Below are positions 38,356-47,050 of a DNA stretch of 56,822 nt, piece after piece. Source of the stretch: Lactococcus garvieae. GTDB lineage: Bacteria; Bacillota; Bacilli; Lactobacillales; Streptococcaceae. Location: contig NZ_WIVG01000009.1 of the NCBI RefSeq assembly GCF_016758115.1, positions 1 to 56,822 on the forward strand, in the 5' to 3' direction. The notes beneath the pieces are model-generated. The model was given only the letters and a program-made list of their open reading frames with translations. It had not been told where the DNA came from and made no database searches. How positions within the stretch are numbered: the first letter of the stretch is position 1; every line of letters begins with the position of its first letter. Position numbers and translations under genes: made by a program.

Positions 38356-38869
38356 ATGGAGTCACGTAATTCACAATTAAAACTAGCAGTATTTGAACAC
38401 TCTCTATGTTCAATATAAACAAAAAATGTTCATGTAAGTTCGTAAAAGGGCAGAAAAAGATAAGGCAATAAAGGAAAAATCTGAAACCAAAAAAGAGCCA
38501 TAGAGTGAAAATATATCCAGTAACAGTTCGATTTATCGAACTTCTTCTCATAAATGTTACTTAAATGAACCTTAGAACATAGGATTAATAGTCTTTTCCT
38601 TATTTTTTTATAGCAAAACAAATGATTTGTATAGACAATTGTATCAGGTAGACCGTTGATTTAATTTATTTCTTATTATAATATAACGGTATAAGGAATA
38701 ACAAAATGTATTAAAAAGAGAAAGATTAGGTTTATCTTTTAATTATATTCATTCTAATTCTAAGAAAAGCTGAAGGGGCCGTACGCTGTTTTTAGAAAGG
38801 GGAGAAAAGTAGAATCATCACAGAAATCTTGTTATCGTTTAACATACATAAAATAAGGGGAAAATAAAA
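38356..38869. other. Long upstream region of the InlB-repeat surface protein
   Basis: AT-rich. TTGATT (38656) and TATAAT (38677) are spaced by 15 bp and could be a weak promoter, leaving a leader of ~180 nt. Overlapping minus-strand frames of 60-65 codons here lack ribosome sites and look like chance. Confidence 0.4.
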
Positions 38870-40609
38870 ATGAAAAAATATCAAATACTACACAAAGTGC
38901 TTTCTTTAAGAAGAATCCTTATGTTATCTGCAGTGATAGTGTTATTCACTCTTTTAGGTGCATTACCTATTAGAGGATTCGCAACAAATGGTGGAGCAGT
39001 TACAACAGCAGATAAAACTTATGCTTTTGATTACAAAACGCATATACCTTGGGTAGGTGCTTCAAACAGCTTATTTAAAGCATCGTTTAATATTCCTTCA
39101 CCTGGTACAAGTACGATTGATGGCGATCGTTATCAGGGGACACTCGCCTTTACTAAACTGCCCAATAGTGACTACCGCTTGCTTAATGTTCTTCCTTATC
39201 TGGATTCACCTACTTTTACTATTACGAATTCTGGTGGAGCTATCGCTGCATCTGGGGCTTATACATGGGACGAAGCCTTACAAGCTTGGGTTCTTCCTAA
39301 TCCACTCATAGACAATACTTCTACCAGCATTGATACGAGTCAAGCATTGAATGGTACTGCGGGAATTAAAATCTACATGACCGGAGCTTCAACTGGTTTC
39401 ATGCCTCTAAGTACACTCAAAAATGACTTCACATTGCTGGGAACAAGACCAGTCTTCTTACTGGGAGATATTGCTGGATTAACGCCTAATCTCGTACAAA
39501 ATGTCCCCTTTAACTTATATCAGGAAAGGGCATATAATGGAGACCCTAATAAATGGCATGCGTTCAACTTTAATGTGCCCGCCTTAGTACAATATGAATA
39601 TGATGGGCAAGTCAGGGGCTCTAACCCCGAGGATCAGCTTGGTTTAGTTCCAGGAGGCGCTGCTCATTTCGAATCTGAGGTGAATTTATCCTCCCCTCAG
39701 AAAATAACAGTGGATATGGTATGGCAGATAAGTAAAGATAAGGGATTATCCTTTGATGATATTCCTGAAAGTCTGACGAATTCAGAAGGCGATAAAGTCA
39801 TCAAGAAAACACTCGATTTCATTTCTGATATTTCAGATGAAGGAAGTTTATATCGCTTAAAAATTACACCCATAGATTCAAAAAATAAGGAACCAATTTA
39901 TACTGAGCCTGCTGTCTTGACGTTCAAAACCGAAAGTTTAAGTTTTAATATTCACTATGTTCTCAATGGTGGAAGCAATCATCCTGCTAATCCTCTAACA
40001 TACACTTATGGTCGCGGCATAAGCAATTTTGAAGGCCCACAACGTGAAGGTTATATTTTTACAGGCTGGACAGATAAGGATGGAAACAGTATTGCCAACA
40101 TTCCAACAGATGCGCAAGGAGATAAAACGCTTTATGCAAACTGGCAAGCAAGCAGCTATAAAATAAACTACGTCCTCAATGGTGGGGAAAATTCTGACAA
40201 AAATCCCAATACTTACATATATGGACAAGGTATCGCTCGCTTTGAAAAAGCTACGCGTCAGGGTTACACTTTCATAGGCTGGACAGATCAAAAAGGCGAA
40301 AAAATAGAAGCCATATCAGTGGAAGAACAAGGTGATAAAACGCTCTATGCCCATTGGGAAAAAGTATCAGTTGTATCAAATGAAAATAAAGATACTAAAG
40401 CTAGCAAAGAATCCGAAAAAAATAAGGCATCTGACAGTATCAAGAAAAGCCAAAACTCCGCTACATCTGTATCTTCTGAGTCTAGAAAAGAGCTAGACAG
40501 TCTTCCACAGACGGGTGAAAAAGAAAGGTTTTCCCTTTATATTCTAGGCGCGATTATTCTTGTTGCTCTTTCCGCACCGCAAGTTAAAAAATATTTAACT
40601 AAATTGTAA
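38870..40609 (+). CDS. LPxTG surface protein with two InlB B-repeat (Flg_new) domains
   Basis: 579 aa. Signal peptide about 1-40 (hydrophobic core LMLSAVIVLFTLLGALPI). Residues about 45-350 form an unrecognised Thr/Asn-rich extracellular domain. Two ~70-residue InlB B-type repeats follow (about 362-430 and 432-500), each starting with IHYVLNGG or INYVLNGG and ending in GWTD...GDKTLYA-W. After a Lys/Ser-rich linker comes the sortase signal LPQTG (545-549), a membrane helix and KKYLTKL. It is expected to be wall-anchored and adhesive. AAGGGGA precedes ATG 38870. It may be controlled by the Rgg regulator upstream (inference). Confidence 0.88.
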   Translation: MKKYQILHKVLSLRRILMLSAVIVLFTLLGALPIRGFATNGGAVTTADKTYAFDYKTHIPWVGASNSLFKASFNIPSPGTSTIDGDRYQGTLAFTKLPNSDYRLLNVLPYLDSPTFTITNSGGAIAASGAYTWDEALQAWVLPNPLIDNTSTSIDTSQALNGTAGIKIYMTGASTGFMPLSTLKNDFTLLGTRPVFLLGDIAGLTPNLVQNVPFNLYQERAYNGDPNKWHAFNFNVPALVQYEYDGQVRGSNPEDQLGLVPGGAAHFESEVNLSSPQKITVDMVWQISKDKGLSFDDIPESLTNSEGDKVIKKTLDFISDISDEGSLYRLKITPIDSKNKEPIYTEPAVLTFKTESLSFNIHYVLNGGSNHPANPLTYTYGRGISNFEGPQREGYIFTGWTDKDGNSIANIPTDAQGDKTLYANWQASSYKINYVLNGGENSDKNPNTYIYGQGIARFEKATRQGYTFIGWTDQKGEKIEAISVEEQGDKTLYAHWEKVSVVSNENKDTKASKESEKNKASDSIKKSQNSATSVSSESRKELDSLPQTGEKERFSLYILGAIILVALSAPQVKKYLTKL

Positions 40610-40626
40610 ATTCAAATAAAATGAAA

Positions 40627-40763
40627 GAGACTGGGACAAAAGTCAAAAATAATGGAAAATCGCTCAATTACGGTCATGAAGAATGTCGTGATTGAGCGAT
40701 TTTGATTTTTTAGTTTTGGACAAAAACAGTCAAATTTCGACTTTTGTCCCAGCCTCTTTTTTT
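40627..40763. repeat. Nested palindromic element ending in a T-run
   Basis: Outer arms of 18 bp (40627-40644 and 40739-40756) begin GAGACTGGGACAAAAGTC and pair with one mismatch. Inner arms AAAATCGCTCAAT / ATTGAGCGATTTT (40656-40668 and 40691-40703) pair perfectly and extend through a G-T pair. Seven T follow. It lies behind the LPxTG gene and can act as a terminator, but its nested structure and size (~130 bp) suggest a dispersed repeat or MITE-like unit. I recall similar GGGACAAAAGTC ends in streptococcal genomes. Confidence 0.75.
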
Positions 40764-40869
40764 ACTGTCTTTCTCAAAAAGTTTCTAGTGTTTTAAATTT
40801 TTTTGAGTTGGTACACAACTTCTGAAATCTGAGTCACAATAGCTATAATTTTATTGTCCTCAGGGCTAA

Positions 40870-41095
40870 TTTTTTAAGAGCTTGATAATTTATTTAGTCG
40901 TACTTTCATCAAGATTTCCTCGAGGTTCTTCCGCAATGATTATCACATGATTTGAAACAAGGCGCGTGCTTTAACGATCTGTTGCTGTTGCCATATGAAA
41001 GTTTAATCACAGGTTTATAGATCAACGCTTCAGTTAACCCAACTCTCCCCGAGCTGTCAATAACAGTCTGTCTTTATCTTGAATATAAAGTCTAC
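40870..41095 (-). pseudogene. Remnant of an ABC transporter ATPase gene
   Basis: On the minus strand, from about 40993, one frame reads WQQQQIVKARALF, which matches the end of an ABC signature (SGGQQQRxxxARAL). After a frameshift, HVIIIAEEPRGNLDESTTK follows, which matches Walker B and the D-loop (DEPTGNLD), and then a stop. Less clear remains extend to about 41095. Several stops and frameshifts make this a dead gene. Confidence 0.7.
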
Positions 41096-41464
41096 TCTCT
41101 ATATATATCATAATTAACCGTTCTCACCAGAAAAAGAAGAAATCCTGCTTGGAAAAGGAAATTACAGTTCTTTTGAGGGCGGGGAGGTGAGAAAGTTGGA
41201 CATTGCAAAATATCTTTCTATAAATGCTTTATGCACCAACAAAATCATGACATAATGATATAATACGAAATATAAACGAAATATTTCAACCTGAGCACTT
41301 TGCCCATATTCTTGGAAGCATACCAAGGGCAGCTTTATTTTTGAGAAATTCGTAATCGGCTTAGTAATCGGAAAAGAACGGGATTTATCGCGATTTCATA
41401 GCCTGCCTTAGCATAAGTCTTAATCAAAAAAACGGTTTTCAGGAATTGTAATTAAACGGAAACA
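41096..41464. other. Gene-free region with possible decayed sequence
   Basis: No intact frame with a ribosome site. The stretch continues the scar started by the ABC remnant; nothing in it could be assigned. Confidence 0.4.
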
Positions 41465-41525
41465 TTGACACTTTAATGTTAAAATAATATACTGTAAAGT
41501 ATACGAATGAAAGAAACCGTTTTCT
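41465..41525 (+). promoter_or_regulatory. Strong promoter and cre-like site of the glpP-opuC-like operon
   Basis: TTGACA (41465-41470), 17 bp, TATACT (41488-41493). Downstream, AGAAACCGTTTTCT (41512-41525) matches a TGAAANCGNTTTCA-type cre at all but the two outermost positions, so CcpA repression is likely. Confidence 0.7.
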
Positions 41526-41558
41526 TGCTTTGTAAATAAACTATATAGGAGCTTTCCC

Positions 41559-42122
41559 ATGCGTGCTCAGCTTATCCAAATGATAAAACAAAATCCCAAA
41601 ATTGCTGCAATTAACAATAATAAAGATTTAGAAAGTGTGATTGAAGCAAATAACAAGGTGATTTTTGTTCTTTATGGAACGATTAATACAATTTCTGATA
41701 TTGTTAACACATTAAAAGAAGCGGGGAAGATCGTTATCATCAATGTTGATTTTATTGAAGGGCTCTCGTCTAGAGAGGTGTCTGTTGACTTTATTTGTGA
41801 AACAACTCAAGCAGATGGAATTATAAGTTCTAAGGCTAAACTTGTCAAAGCAGCTTCTCTGAAAAATACCCTAGCGCTTCAGCGTGTCTTTGTCACAGAT
41901 TCCAAATCATTCAGAACAATTCCAAAGCAACTGAAAAATTCTCAAGCAGATATTGTTGATGTTCAACCTGGTGCTGCACCCAAAGTTCTTAGATGGGTAC
42001 AGGAATCGGTAGATGCTCCGATTATTGCGAGTGGTCTTGTTTGCGAAGAAGAAGATATTCAAAATGCACTTGAGGCTGGAGCCATCGGAGTTTCAAGTAC
42101 AAATAGAGTGATTTGGTATTAA
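41559..42122 (+). CDS. GlpP-family glycerol-3-phosphate-type antiterminator
   Basis: 187 aa, the length of GlpP. The G3P_antiterm family has a TIM-barrel-like fold, binds glycerol 3-phosphate or a related ligand, and prevents termination in target leader RNAs. Typical stretches are VNVDFIEGLS-like (here INVDFIEGLSSREVSVDFI, about 66-84), TQADGIISSKAKLVKAA, DIVDVQPGAAPKVL (about 130-143) and IIASGLVCEEEDIQNALEAGA (about 157-177). It leads an operon with an OpuC-like transporter (25 bp gap). No glpF, glpK or glpD lies nearby. A leader terminator upstream of the MFS gene at 45.6 kb is the best candidate target. Its E. coli relative in a similar locus is YgcP (from memory). Confidence 0.88.
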   Translation: MRAQLIQMIKQNPKIAAINNNKDLESVIEANNKVIFVLYGTINTISDIVNTLKEAGKIVIINVDFIEGLSSREVSVDFICETTQADGIISSKAKLVKAASLKNTLALQRVFVTDSKSFRTIPKQLKNSQADIVDVQPGAAPKVLRWVQESVDAPIIASGLVCEEEDIQNALEAGAIGVSSTNRVIWY

Positions 42123-42147
42123 AGTCAAAGCTAGAGTTAGGATACAT

Positions 42148-43251
42148 ATGATTAGATTTGAAAAGGTTAATAAAGTTTATGGGGAAAATCATGTTCTCAA
42201 AGATGTTTCATTGGAGATAAACACTGGCGAACTTATCTGTGTCATTGGTACAAGCGGAAGCGGGAAGACGACAATGACACGCATGATTAATCGAATGAAT
42301 GAACCGACGAGTGGCATTATTCGTATCAATGGTGAAGATATCCAGCAACTCAACGAGGTGCAACTTCGCAGAAAAATTGGCTATGTCATCCAGAATATTG
42401 GACTTTTTCCACATATGACGATTCGCGAAAATATCATGTTGGTGCCTAAGCTGTTGAAGTGGACAAGTGAGCAAAAAAAGGGTGTCGCAGAGCGTTTGAT
42501 TGCTAAGGTGGACTTGCCCGTTGACTATCTTGAGCGGAAGCCAGAGAGTCTCTCAGGTGGGCAACAACAGCGAATAGGTGTTATTCGAGCACTTGCCGCT
42601 TCGCAAAACATCATTCTTATGGATGAACCTTTCGGAGCACTCGATCCTATCACGCGCAAATCTTTGCAGGACTTGGTAAAAAAATTGCACAGAGAAATGC
42701 AAAAAACGATTGTTTTGGTTACGCATGATATGGATGAAGCCTTGATGCTCGCGGACCGTATCATTGTGATGAAGCAAGGAGAAGTCATCCAGTTTGCTAA
42801 ACCTGTCGATATTTTAGAAAAGCCTGCAAATGAGTTTGTGAAATCACTATTTTCATCAAGTCAAAAAACTGAAATCTCTACACTTTTTGCTGAAGAAATT
42901 ATGGAAGAGCGCGTGATTTCGGTCACTATGAACAGTGCTGTTAGCGAAGCATTATCCCTAATGGCTGAGCACAAGAGGAGAACTGTAGCAGTTATTGATG
43001 AGAAAAATATTTTTAAGGGAAAAATTTCACGTGATTTTCTCGAACTTTTTTCTCCATCGGAGAGAATAGATGAGGCGCTGCTGGATAAAGAAAATGCTTA
43101 TGTTACAGTGGATACCACTTTTAGGGAACTGATAAAATATTTCAAGGATGAACGTGTTCGAGAACTTTTTGTTGTAGACAAGGAAATGCATCCCAAAGGA
43201 CTTATCAGTCAACAAGTCTTTTTAGATGTTTTGTATAATCAATTCAGTTAA
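42148..43251 (+). CDS. Quaternary-amine ABC transporter ATPase with CBS domains (OpuCA-like)
   Basis: 367 aa. Walker A GTSGSGKTT (about 35-43), signature LSGGQQQRIGVIRAL, Walker B IILMDEPFGALD, and a C-terminal pair of CBS motifs (about 250-365) that sense ionic strength in OpuA/OpuC-type systems. It energises uptake through two permeases with a substrate-binding protein, all encoded directly downstream. Confidence 0.92.
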   Translation: MIRFEKVNKVYGENHVLKDVSLEINTGELICVIGTSGSGKTTMTRMINRMNEPTSGIIRINGEDIQQLNEVQLRRKIGYVIQNIGLFPHMTIRENIMLVPKLLKWTSEQKKGVAERLIAKVDLPVDYLERKPESLSGGQQQRIGVIRALAASQNIILMDEPFGALDPITRKSLQDLVKKLHREMQKTIVLVTHDMDEALMLADRIIVMKQGEVIQFAKPVDILEKPANEFVKSLFSSSQKTEISTLFAEEIMEERVISVTMNSAVSEALSLMAEHKRRTVAVIDEKNIFKGKISRDFLELFSPSERIDEALLDKENAYVTVDTTFRELIKYFKDERVRELFVVDKEMHPKGLISQQVFLDVLYNQFS

Positions 43252-43259
43252 GGAATCGT

Positions 43260-43889
43260 ATGAATCAATTTTTATCTGACTATGGACTACAGATTTTGTA
43301 TAAGGTATGGGAGCACTTGTATATCTCTGCTCTTTCAGTGGGCTTAGGCGTCTTATTTGCAGTTCCTTTAGGAGCAGTTCTTTCCAAAGCTCAGCGGATA
43401 GCGCCATTAGTGATGAATGTGGTCGGTTTTTTACAGACCATTCCTTCACTCGCGCTCTTATCACTCATGTTGCCTGTTTTTGGCGTTGGGAAACTCCCTG
43501 CGATTATCGCCCTCTTTCTTTACTCACTCTTGCCCATACTGAGAAATACTTTTGTTGGGATTAGCTCAGTGGACAAAAGCTATACTGATGCTGCGAAAGG
43601 TATGGGGATGTCAAGCCTTCAGATACTTCTCCAAGTAGAACTTCCCATGGCTCTAGGCATTATTATGGCTGGTATCCGTGTTTCAGTGGTCTACGTTATT
43701 TCTTGGACAACCTTGGCTGCTTACATTGGTGGCGGGGGCTTGGGGGACTTTGTTTTTAATGGTCTGACTCTTTACCGTATCGACCTCCTTTTGATGGGTG
43801 CCCTTCCCGTTACAGCTCTTGCTTTATCTATTGATCTACTAATGAAAGCCCTAGAGAATAAATTTACTCTAGAGAAAAGGAATATATAA
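43260..43889 (+). CDS. ABC permease, OpuCB-like
   Basis: 209 aa with five to six membrane helices. The ATPase-coupling loop of osmoprotectant permeases is present (SYTDAAKGMGMSSLQILLQVELPMA, of which AAKGMG at about 110-115 is the EAA-type core), and AAYIGGGGLGDFVF follows. It forms half of the channel, probably together with the second permease at 44.8 kb. AAGGA precedes the ATG; the gap to the ATPase gene is 8 bp. Confidence 0.9.
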   Translation: MNQFLSDYGLQILYKVWEHLYISALSVGLGVLFAVPLGAVLSKAQRIAPLVMNVVGFLQTIPSLALLSLMLPVFGVGKLPAIIALFLYSLLPILRNTFVGISSVDKSYTDAAKGMGMSSLQILLQVELPMALGIIMAGIRVSVVYVISWTTLAAYIGGGGLGDFVFNGLTLYRIDLLLMGALPVTALALSIDLLMKALENKFTLEKRNI

Positions 43890-43890
43890 A

Positions 43891-44799
43891 ATGAAAAAAC
43901 TAGCAGCTACAGGCATCCTCTTTGCCACACTCTTTGGTTTCTTGATTTACCGTAATTTTTCTGAGCATTCTTCTGATGTTATAACTGTTAATGGAGGTGT
44001 TACCTCTGAAAGCCAGATTATCGGGAATATGATTGTTCAACTCCTTGAACATGATACAGACTATAAGGTAAAGTTTCTCAATAATCTTGTCTCAGCCCAA
44101 GTTAATCATGTCGCCATGGAGCGGGGAGAGCTTGGTATTTCTTCCGTACGTTACACGGGGACGGATCTTGTGACAACATTGGGGAGAGAAACTGTAAAAG
44201 ATGCAGACCAAGCGCTGGAAGTTGTTCAAAATGAGTTTTCCGAAAGGTTCAACCAAGAATGGTACCCAAGTTACGGTTTTGCAAATGAGTTTACTTTTAT
44301 GGTGACCAAGGAGACAGCAGAAAAATACCAGCTCTCGAAAGTCAGTGATTTACAAAAACATGCTTCAAACTTGACTCTAGGTGTGGACTCCGGATGGTTT
44401 GAGCGAGAAGGAGATGGTTATCAAGCGTTTACAGAAGCCTATAACATGAGCTTTAAAAAAGTTTTTCCGATGCAGGTGGGGCTGCTATATGATGCCTTAA
44501 ATGCCGATAACTTTGACGTCATCGTGGGCTATTCCACTGATGGTCGTATCAGTAGTCATGAGCTCGTCATGCTTGAAGATGACCGTCAGTTTTTCCCGCC
44601 TTATACTTGTAGTCCTGTTGTTGATAAAGAACTTTATGAAAAATACCCTCAGCTTTCAAGTGTTCTTCGCAAATTAGAGGGAAAAATCAGTACAGAAACG
44701 ATGCAGGAGCTGAATTACCAGTCTGATGGAGAGCTCATTGAACCAGAAATTGTAGCACAACGTTTCTTAGAAAAACACAATTATTTTGAGGAGACATGA
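43891..44799 (+). CDS. Substrate-binding protein, OpuCC/OpuBC-like, membrane-anchored without lipobox
   Basis: 302 aa. The overall sequence follows B. subtilis OpuCC/OpuBC: ISSVRYTGTDL (about 86-96), YPSYGFANEF (about 127-136), DSGWFEREGDGY, FPMQVGLLYDA (about 192-202), YSTDGRIS and RQFFPPYTCSPV. The Tyr residues at places that form the choline/betaine aromatic cage in OpuBC appear kept, so a trimethylammonium ligand is plausible. There is no Cys near the N-terminus, so it is not a lipoprotein; residues 4-21 should stay as a membrane anchor. It starts one base after the first permease and overlaps the second by four bases. Confidence 0.9.
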   Translation: MKKLAATGILFATLFGFLIYRNFSEHSSDVITVNGGVTSESQIIGNMIVQLLEHDTDYKVKFLNNLVSAQVNHVAMERGELGISSVRYTGTDLVTTLGRETVKDADQALEVVQNEFSERFNQEWYPSYGFANEFTFMVTKETAEKYQLSKVSDLQKHASNLTLGVDSGWFEREGDGYQAFTEAYNMSFKKVFPMQVGLLYDALNADNFDVIVGYSTDGRISSHELVMLEDDRQFFPPYTCSPVVDKELYEKYPQLSSVLRKLEGKISTETMQELNYQSDGELIEPEIVAQRFLEKHNYFEET

Positions 44800-45467
44800 T
44801 GTGGGCTTTTTTTGAAAACTGGTTTTCTTATATTACAACGAACAGTTCTTATCTTTTGGAGCAGCTTGGCACACATGCTTATCTCGCTCTGACAAGTGTT
44901 GCTTTTTGCATCATTATAGGCCTTCCCTTAGGAATAGCTATACATCTACATCGAAGATGGGAGGGCCCCGTAATGACTGTTATAAATACGGTTCAAACAG
45001 TTCCCTCAATGGCAATGCTAACACTCCTCCTTATATTTTTTGGTTTAGGAACTACAACTGTTGTTATTTTAGTCGTCTTATACTCTCTTCTTCCCATAGT
45101 TAAAAATACTTTTGCTGGTTTGAACAGTGTTAATGCTGTTTATTTAGATAGTGCAAAGGGCATGGGAATGACTCAAACTCAGATTCTCCTCATGGTTCAA
45201 ATTCCATTAGCCCTGCCAGTTCTCTTAGTGGGTGTGAAAAATGCCCTCGTCTTAGCAGTAGGAACTACAACCATAGGTTCTTTCGTGGGTGCAGGAGGAC
45301 TTGGGGATATTATATTGCGGGGAATTAACACTGTAGGTGGCACATCAATCATCTTGACGGGTGCTTTATTATGTGCATTGATAGCTTTTGGTTTTGAAGC
45401 GCTGATTAACTGGGTGGAAAAGCAACTGCAAAATTCCTTTTCTGGAACTAAAAAGAAAAAAATTTAA
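44796..45467 (+). CDS. ABC permease, OpuCD-like
   Basis: 223 aa, five to six membrane helices, with coupling loop DSAKGMGMTQTQILLMVQIPLALP (core AKGMGM at about 113-118) and GSFVGAGGLGDII. It overlaps the binding-protein stop (ATGATG). No hairpin ends the operon here; the next transcription unit has its own promoter 15 bp downstream. Confidence 0.9.
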   Translation: MMWAFFENWFSYITTNSSYLLEQLGTHAYLALTSVAFCIIIGLPLGIAIHLHRRWEGPVMTVINTVQTVPSMAMLTLLLIFFGLGTTTVVILVVLYSLLPIVKNTFAGLNSVNAVYLDSAKGMGMTQTQILLMVQIPLALPVLLVGVKNALVLAVGTTTIGSFVGAGGLGDIILRGINTVGGTSIILTGALLCALIAFGFEALINWVEKQLQNSFSGTKKKKI

Positions 45468-45482
45468 AATAATACTTTTCTG

Positions 45483-45537
45483 TTGACAAAAACGTAACAT
45501 TGTTGTAAAATAATTCTTGTAAATAAAAGCGCTTTCA
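45483..45537 (+). promoter_or_regulatory. Promoter and cre site of the MFS-oxidase operon
   Basis: TTGACA (45483-45488), 17 bp, TAAAAT (45506-45511). TAAAAGCGCTTTCA (45524-45537) differs from the ideal cre TGAAAGCGCTTTCA by one base and lies at about +7 to +20, a roadblock position for CcpA. Confidence 0.85.
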
Positions 45538-45584
45538 AAAAGGTGCGAATTTAATAATTTTTTGTTACTAAGAGAATGTAGAGA

Positions 45585-45636
45585 AAAGTAACACAAAAAT
45601 AAAACGTTAACCGTCTTATTTTTGTGTTGCTTTTTT
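45585..45636 (+). terminator. Leader terminator/attenuator of the MFS-oxidase operon
   Basis: An 18-bp stem (45585-45602 with 45616-45633, one G-T pair) with a 13-nt loop and run of six T, placed between the promoter and the first large gene. A terminator here would silence the operon unless it is overridden. The GlpP-type protein encoded 4 kb upstream is the obvious candidate (inference from family function). Confidence 0.8.
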
Positions 45637-45661
45637 GATTTCTTTTGAGAGAGGAGTAGAC

Positions 45662-45717
45662 ATGACCCTTGTAAAGTCGAAAGGACCTTAATCATGACTT
45701 TAAATCACACAAATTAA
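45662..45717 (+). CDS. Two tiny leader ORFs (MTLVKSKGP and MTLNHTN)
   Basis: ATG 45662 has a strong GAGAGGAG ribosome site and encodes nine residues; ATG 45694 follows AAAGGA and encodes seven. They lie after the leader terminator and before the MFS start, so they may affect translation or mRNA stability. They may also be chance frames. Confidence 0.35.
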
Positions 45718-45745
45718 ATTTAAAACTTAAGGAGAACAAAGCTTT

Positions 45746-47023
45746 ATGGATAAAGCATTCATAAAAAAATACGGGACACTCTTACTGCTTGCTGCTGGTG
45801 CAGGGATTATTTTCCAACTTCCCTACATCCGTGAAACATTCTATGTTCCGATTCAAGAAGCTATGAATCTGAGCAATGCTCAGATGGGAGAGCTTTCGGC
45901 TGGTTACGCTACTATGGCGACCATATCTTATTTTATTGGCGGGCTTGTAGCCGACAAGTTTTCAGCAAGAAAACTTTTGACATTTTCCTTCCTTGCGACA
46001 GCTGTCCTTGGATGGTGGTTTTCAACATTTCCCTCTTTTAACACCGCATGTTTAATTTTCGTCTTAATGGGTGTCACAACGATTATCACCTATTGGTCGG
46101 CAGTGATTAAGGCAACACGTATGTTGGGAAGCAGTGAAGAGCAAGGACGCCTGTTTGGTCTGCAAGAAGGTCTTCGCGGGGTGCTGAATTGGTTACTCGT
46201 GCTTGGGATGACGGCTGTGTTTGTAAGATTTGCAGATCAGGTTGTTGGTACACAGTGGGCGATTCGTGTTTGTGCTATTGCTGTAGGTATCATCGGAATT
46301 CTCAACTGGTTTGTTATTGAAGACACCAAGGCAGAAGAAAATTCAGAGTCTATCAAAGACGTTACACTGGGTATGTTTAAACAACTGGCTTTTCCAAGGG
46401 TCTGGCTGCTCGTCGCAATCGTCTTCTTTGGGTATAGTTTGTATGGCATCTTTGGTTATGTCAATACGCTAGCGATTAATATTTATGGTTTGTCAGCTGC
46501 TGGAGGCGCTACTCTAGGTGCATTCAGATATCTGATTCAGGCTTTTGGTGGTATCGTTGGTGGTTTTATTGCCGATAAGATTGGCTCTCGTCTCAAAGTT
46601 TTAATCGCAGGTGCAACGCTCACGGGACTTTCTTATGGCTTGTTTCTAGTATTGCCAGAGGATGTTGCCTTGTTGGGCGTGGTATTGGGTAACTTTGTCG
46701 GTGGTATGTTTGCGATTTACTTGATTCGTTCAGTCTACTTTGCAATCATCGATGATGCGGGCATCCCTGTTTCACGTACAGGACGTGTTTCAGGAATTGT
46801 CTCCGCTTTAGGTTTTTTACCAGATGTATTCATGTACACAATGATTGGTGGTTGGTTAGATAACAACACAGGAAAATCTGGCTTTAATATGACCTTTATC
46901 TATGCTATCGCAATGGCTGTCGGCTGTATTGTGATGTCACTCATCCTCTCACGTGTTATCAAGCGTGATAAAGATTCGCATAATACAGTAGATACCGAAA
47001 CAGTTGCTGTAGCGGCTGAATAA
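45746..47023 (+). CDS. Major facilitator superfamily transporter
   Basis: 425 aa with 12 predicted membrane helices. MFS features are the loop GGLVADKFSARK between helices 2 and 3 (about 71-82) and GGFIADKIGSR in the second half (about 272-282). It resembles NarK/YihN-like organic anion transporters rather than sugar porters, but the substrate is not predictable. It is the first gene of an operon with FAD oxidase, EtfB, EtfA, SDR and kinase, and likely imports the pathway substrate. GGAG lies 11 bases before ATG, a longer spacing than usual. Confidence 0.88.
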   Translation: MDKAFIKKYGTLLLLAAGAGIIFQLPYIRETFYVPIQEAMNLSNAQMGELSAGYATMATISYFIGGLVADKFSARKLLTFSFLATAVLGWWFSTFPSFNTACLIFVLMGVTTIITYWSAVIKATRMLGSSEEQGRLFGLQEGLRGVLNWLLVLGMTAVFVRFADQVVGTQWAIRVCAIAVGIIGILNWFVIEDTKAEENSESIKDVTLGMFKQLAFPRVWLLVAIVFFGYSLYGIFGYVNTLAINIYGLSAAGGATLGAFRYLIQAFGGIVGGFIADKIGSRLKVLIAGATLTGLSYGLFLVLPEDVALLGVVLGNFVGGMFAIYLIRSVYFAIIDDAGIPVSRTGRVSGIVSALGFLPDVFMYTMIGGWLDNNTGKSGFNMTFIYAIAMAVGCIVMSLILSRVIKRDKDSHNTVDTETVAVAAE

Positions 47024-47050
47024 AAAATTACAAAATTACAAATAAATAGA

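Noticed and set aside
38354-38621. Two hydrophobic minus-strand frames of 63-65 codons between the Rgg gene and the LPxTG gene
   Set aside because: They overlap each other, lack ribosome sites, and look like products of AT-rich sequence.
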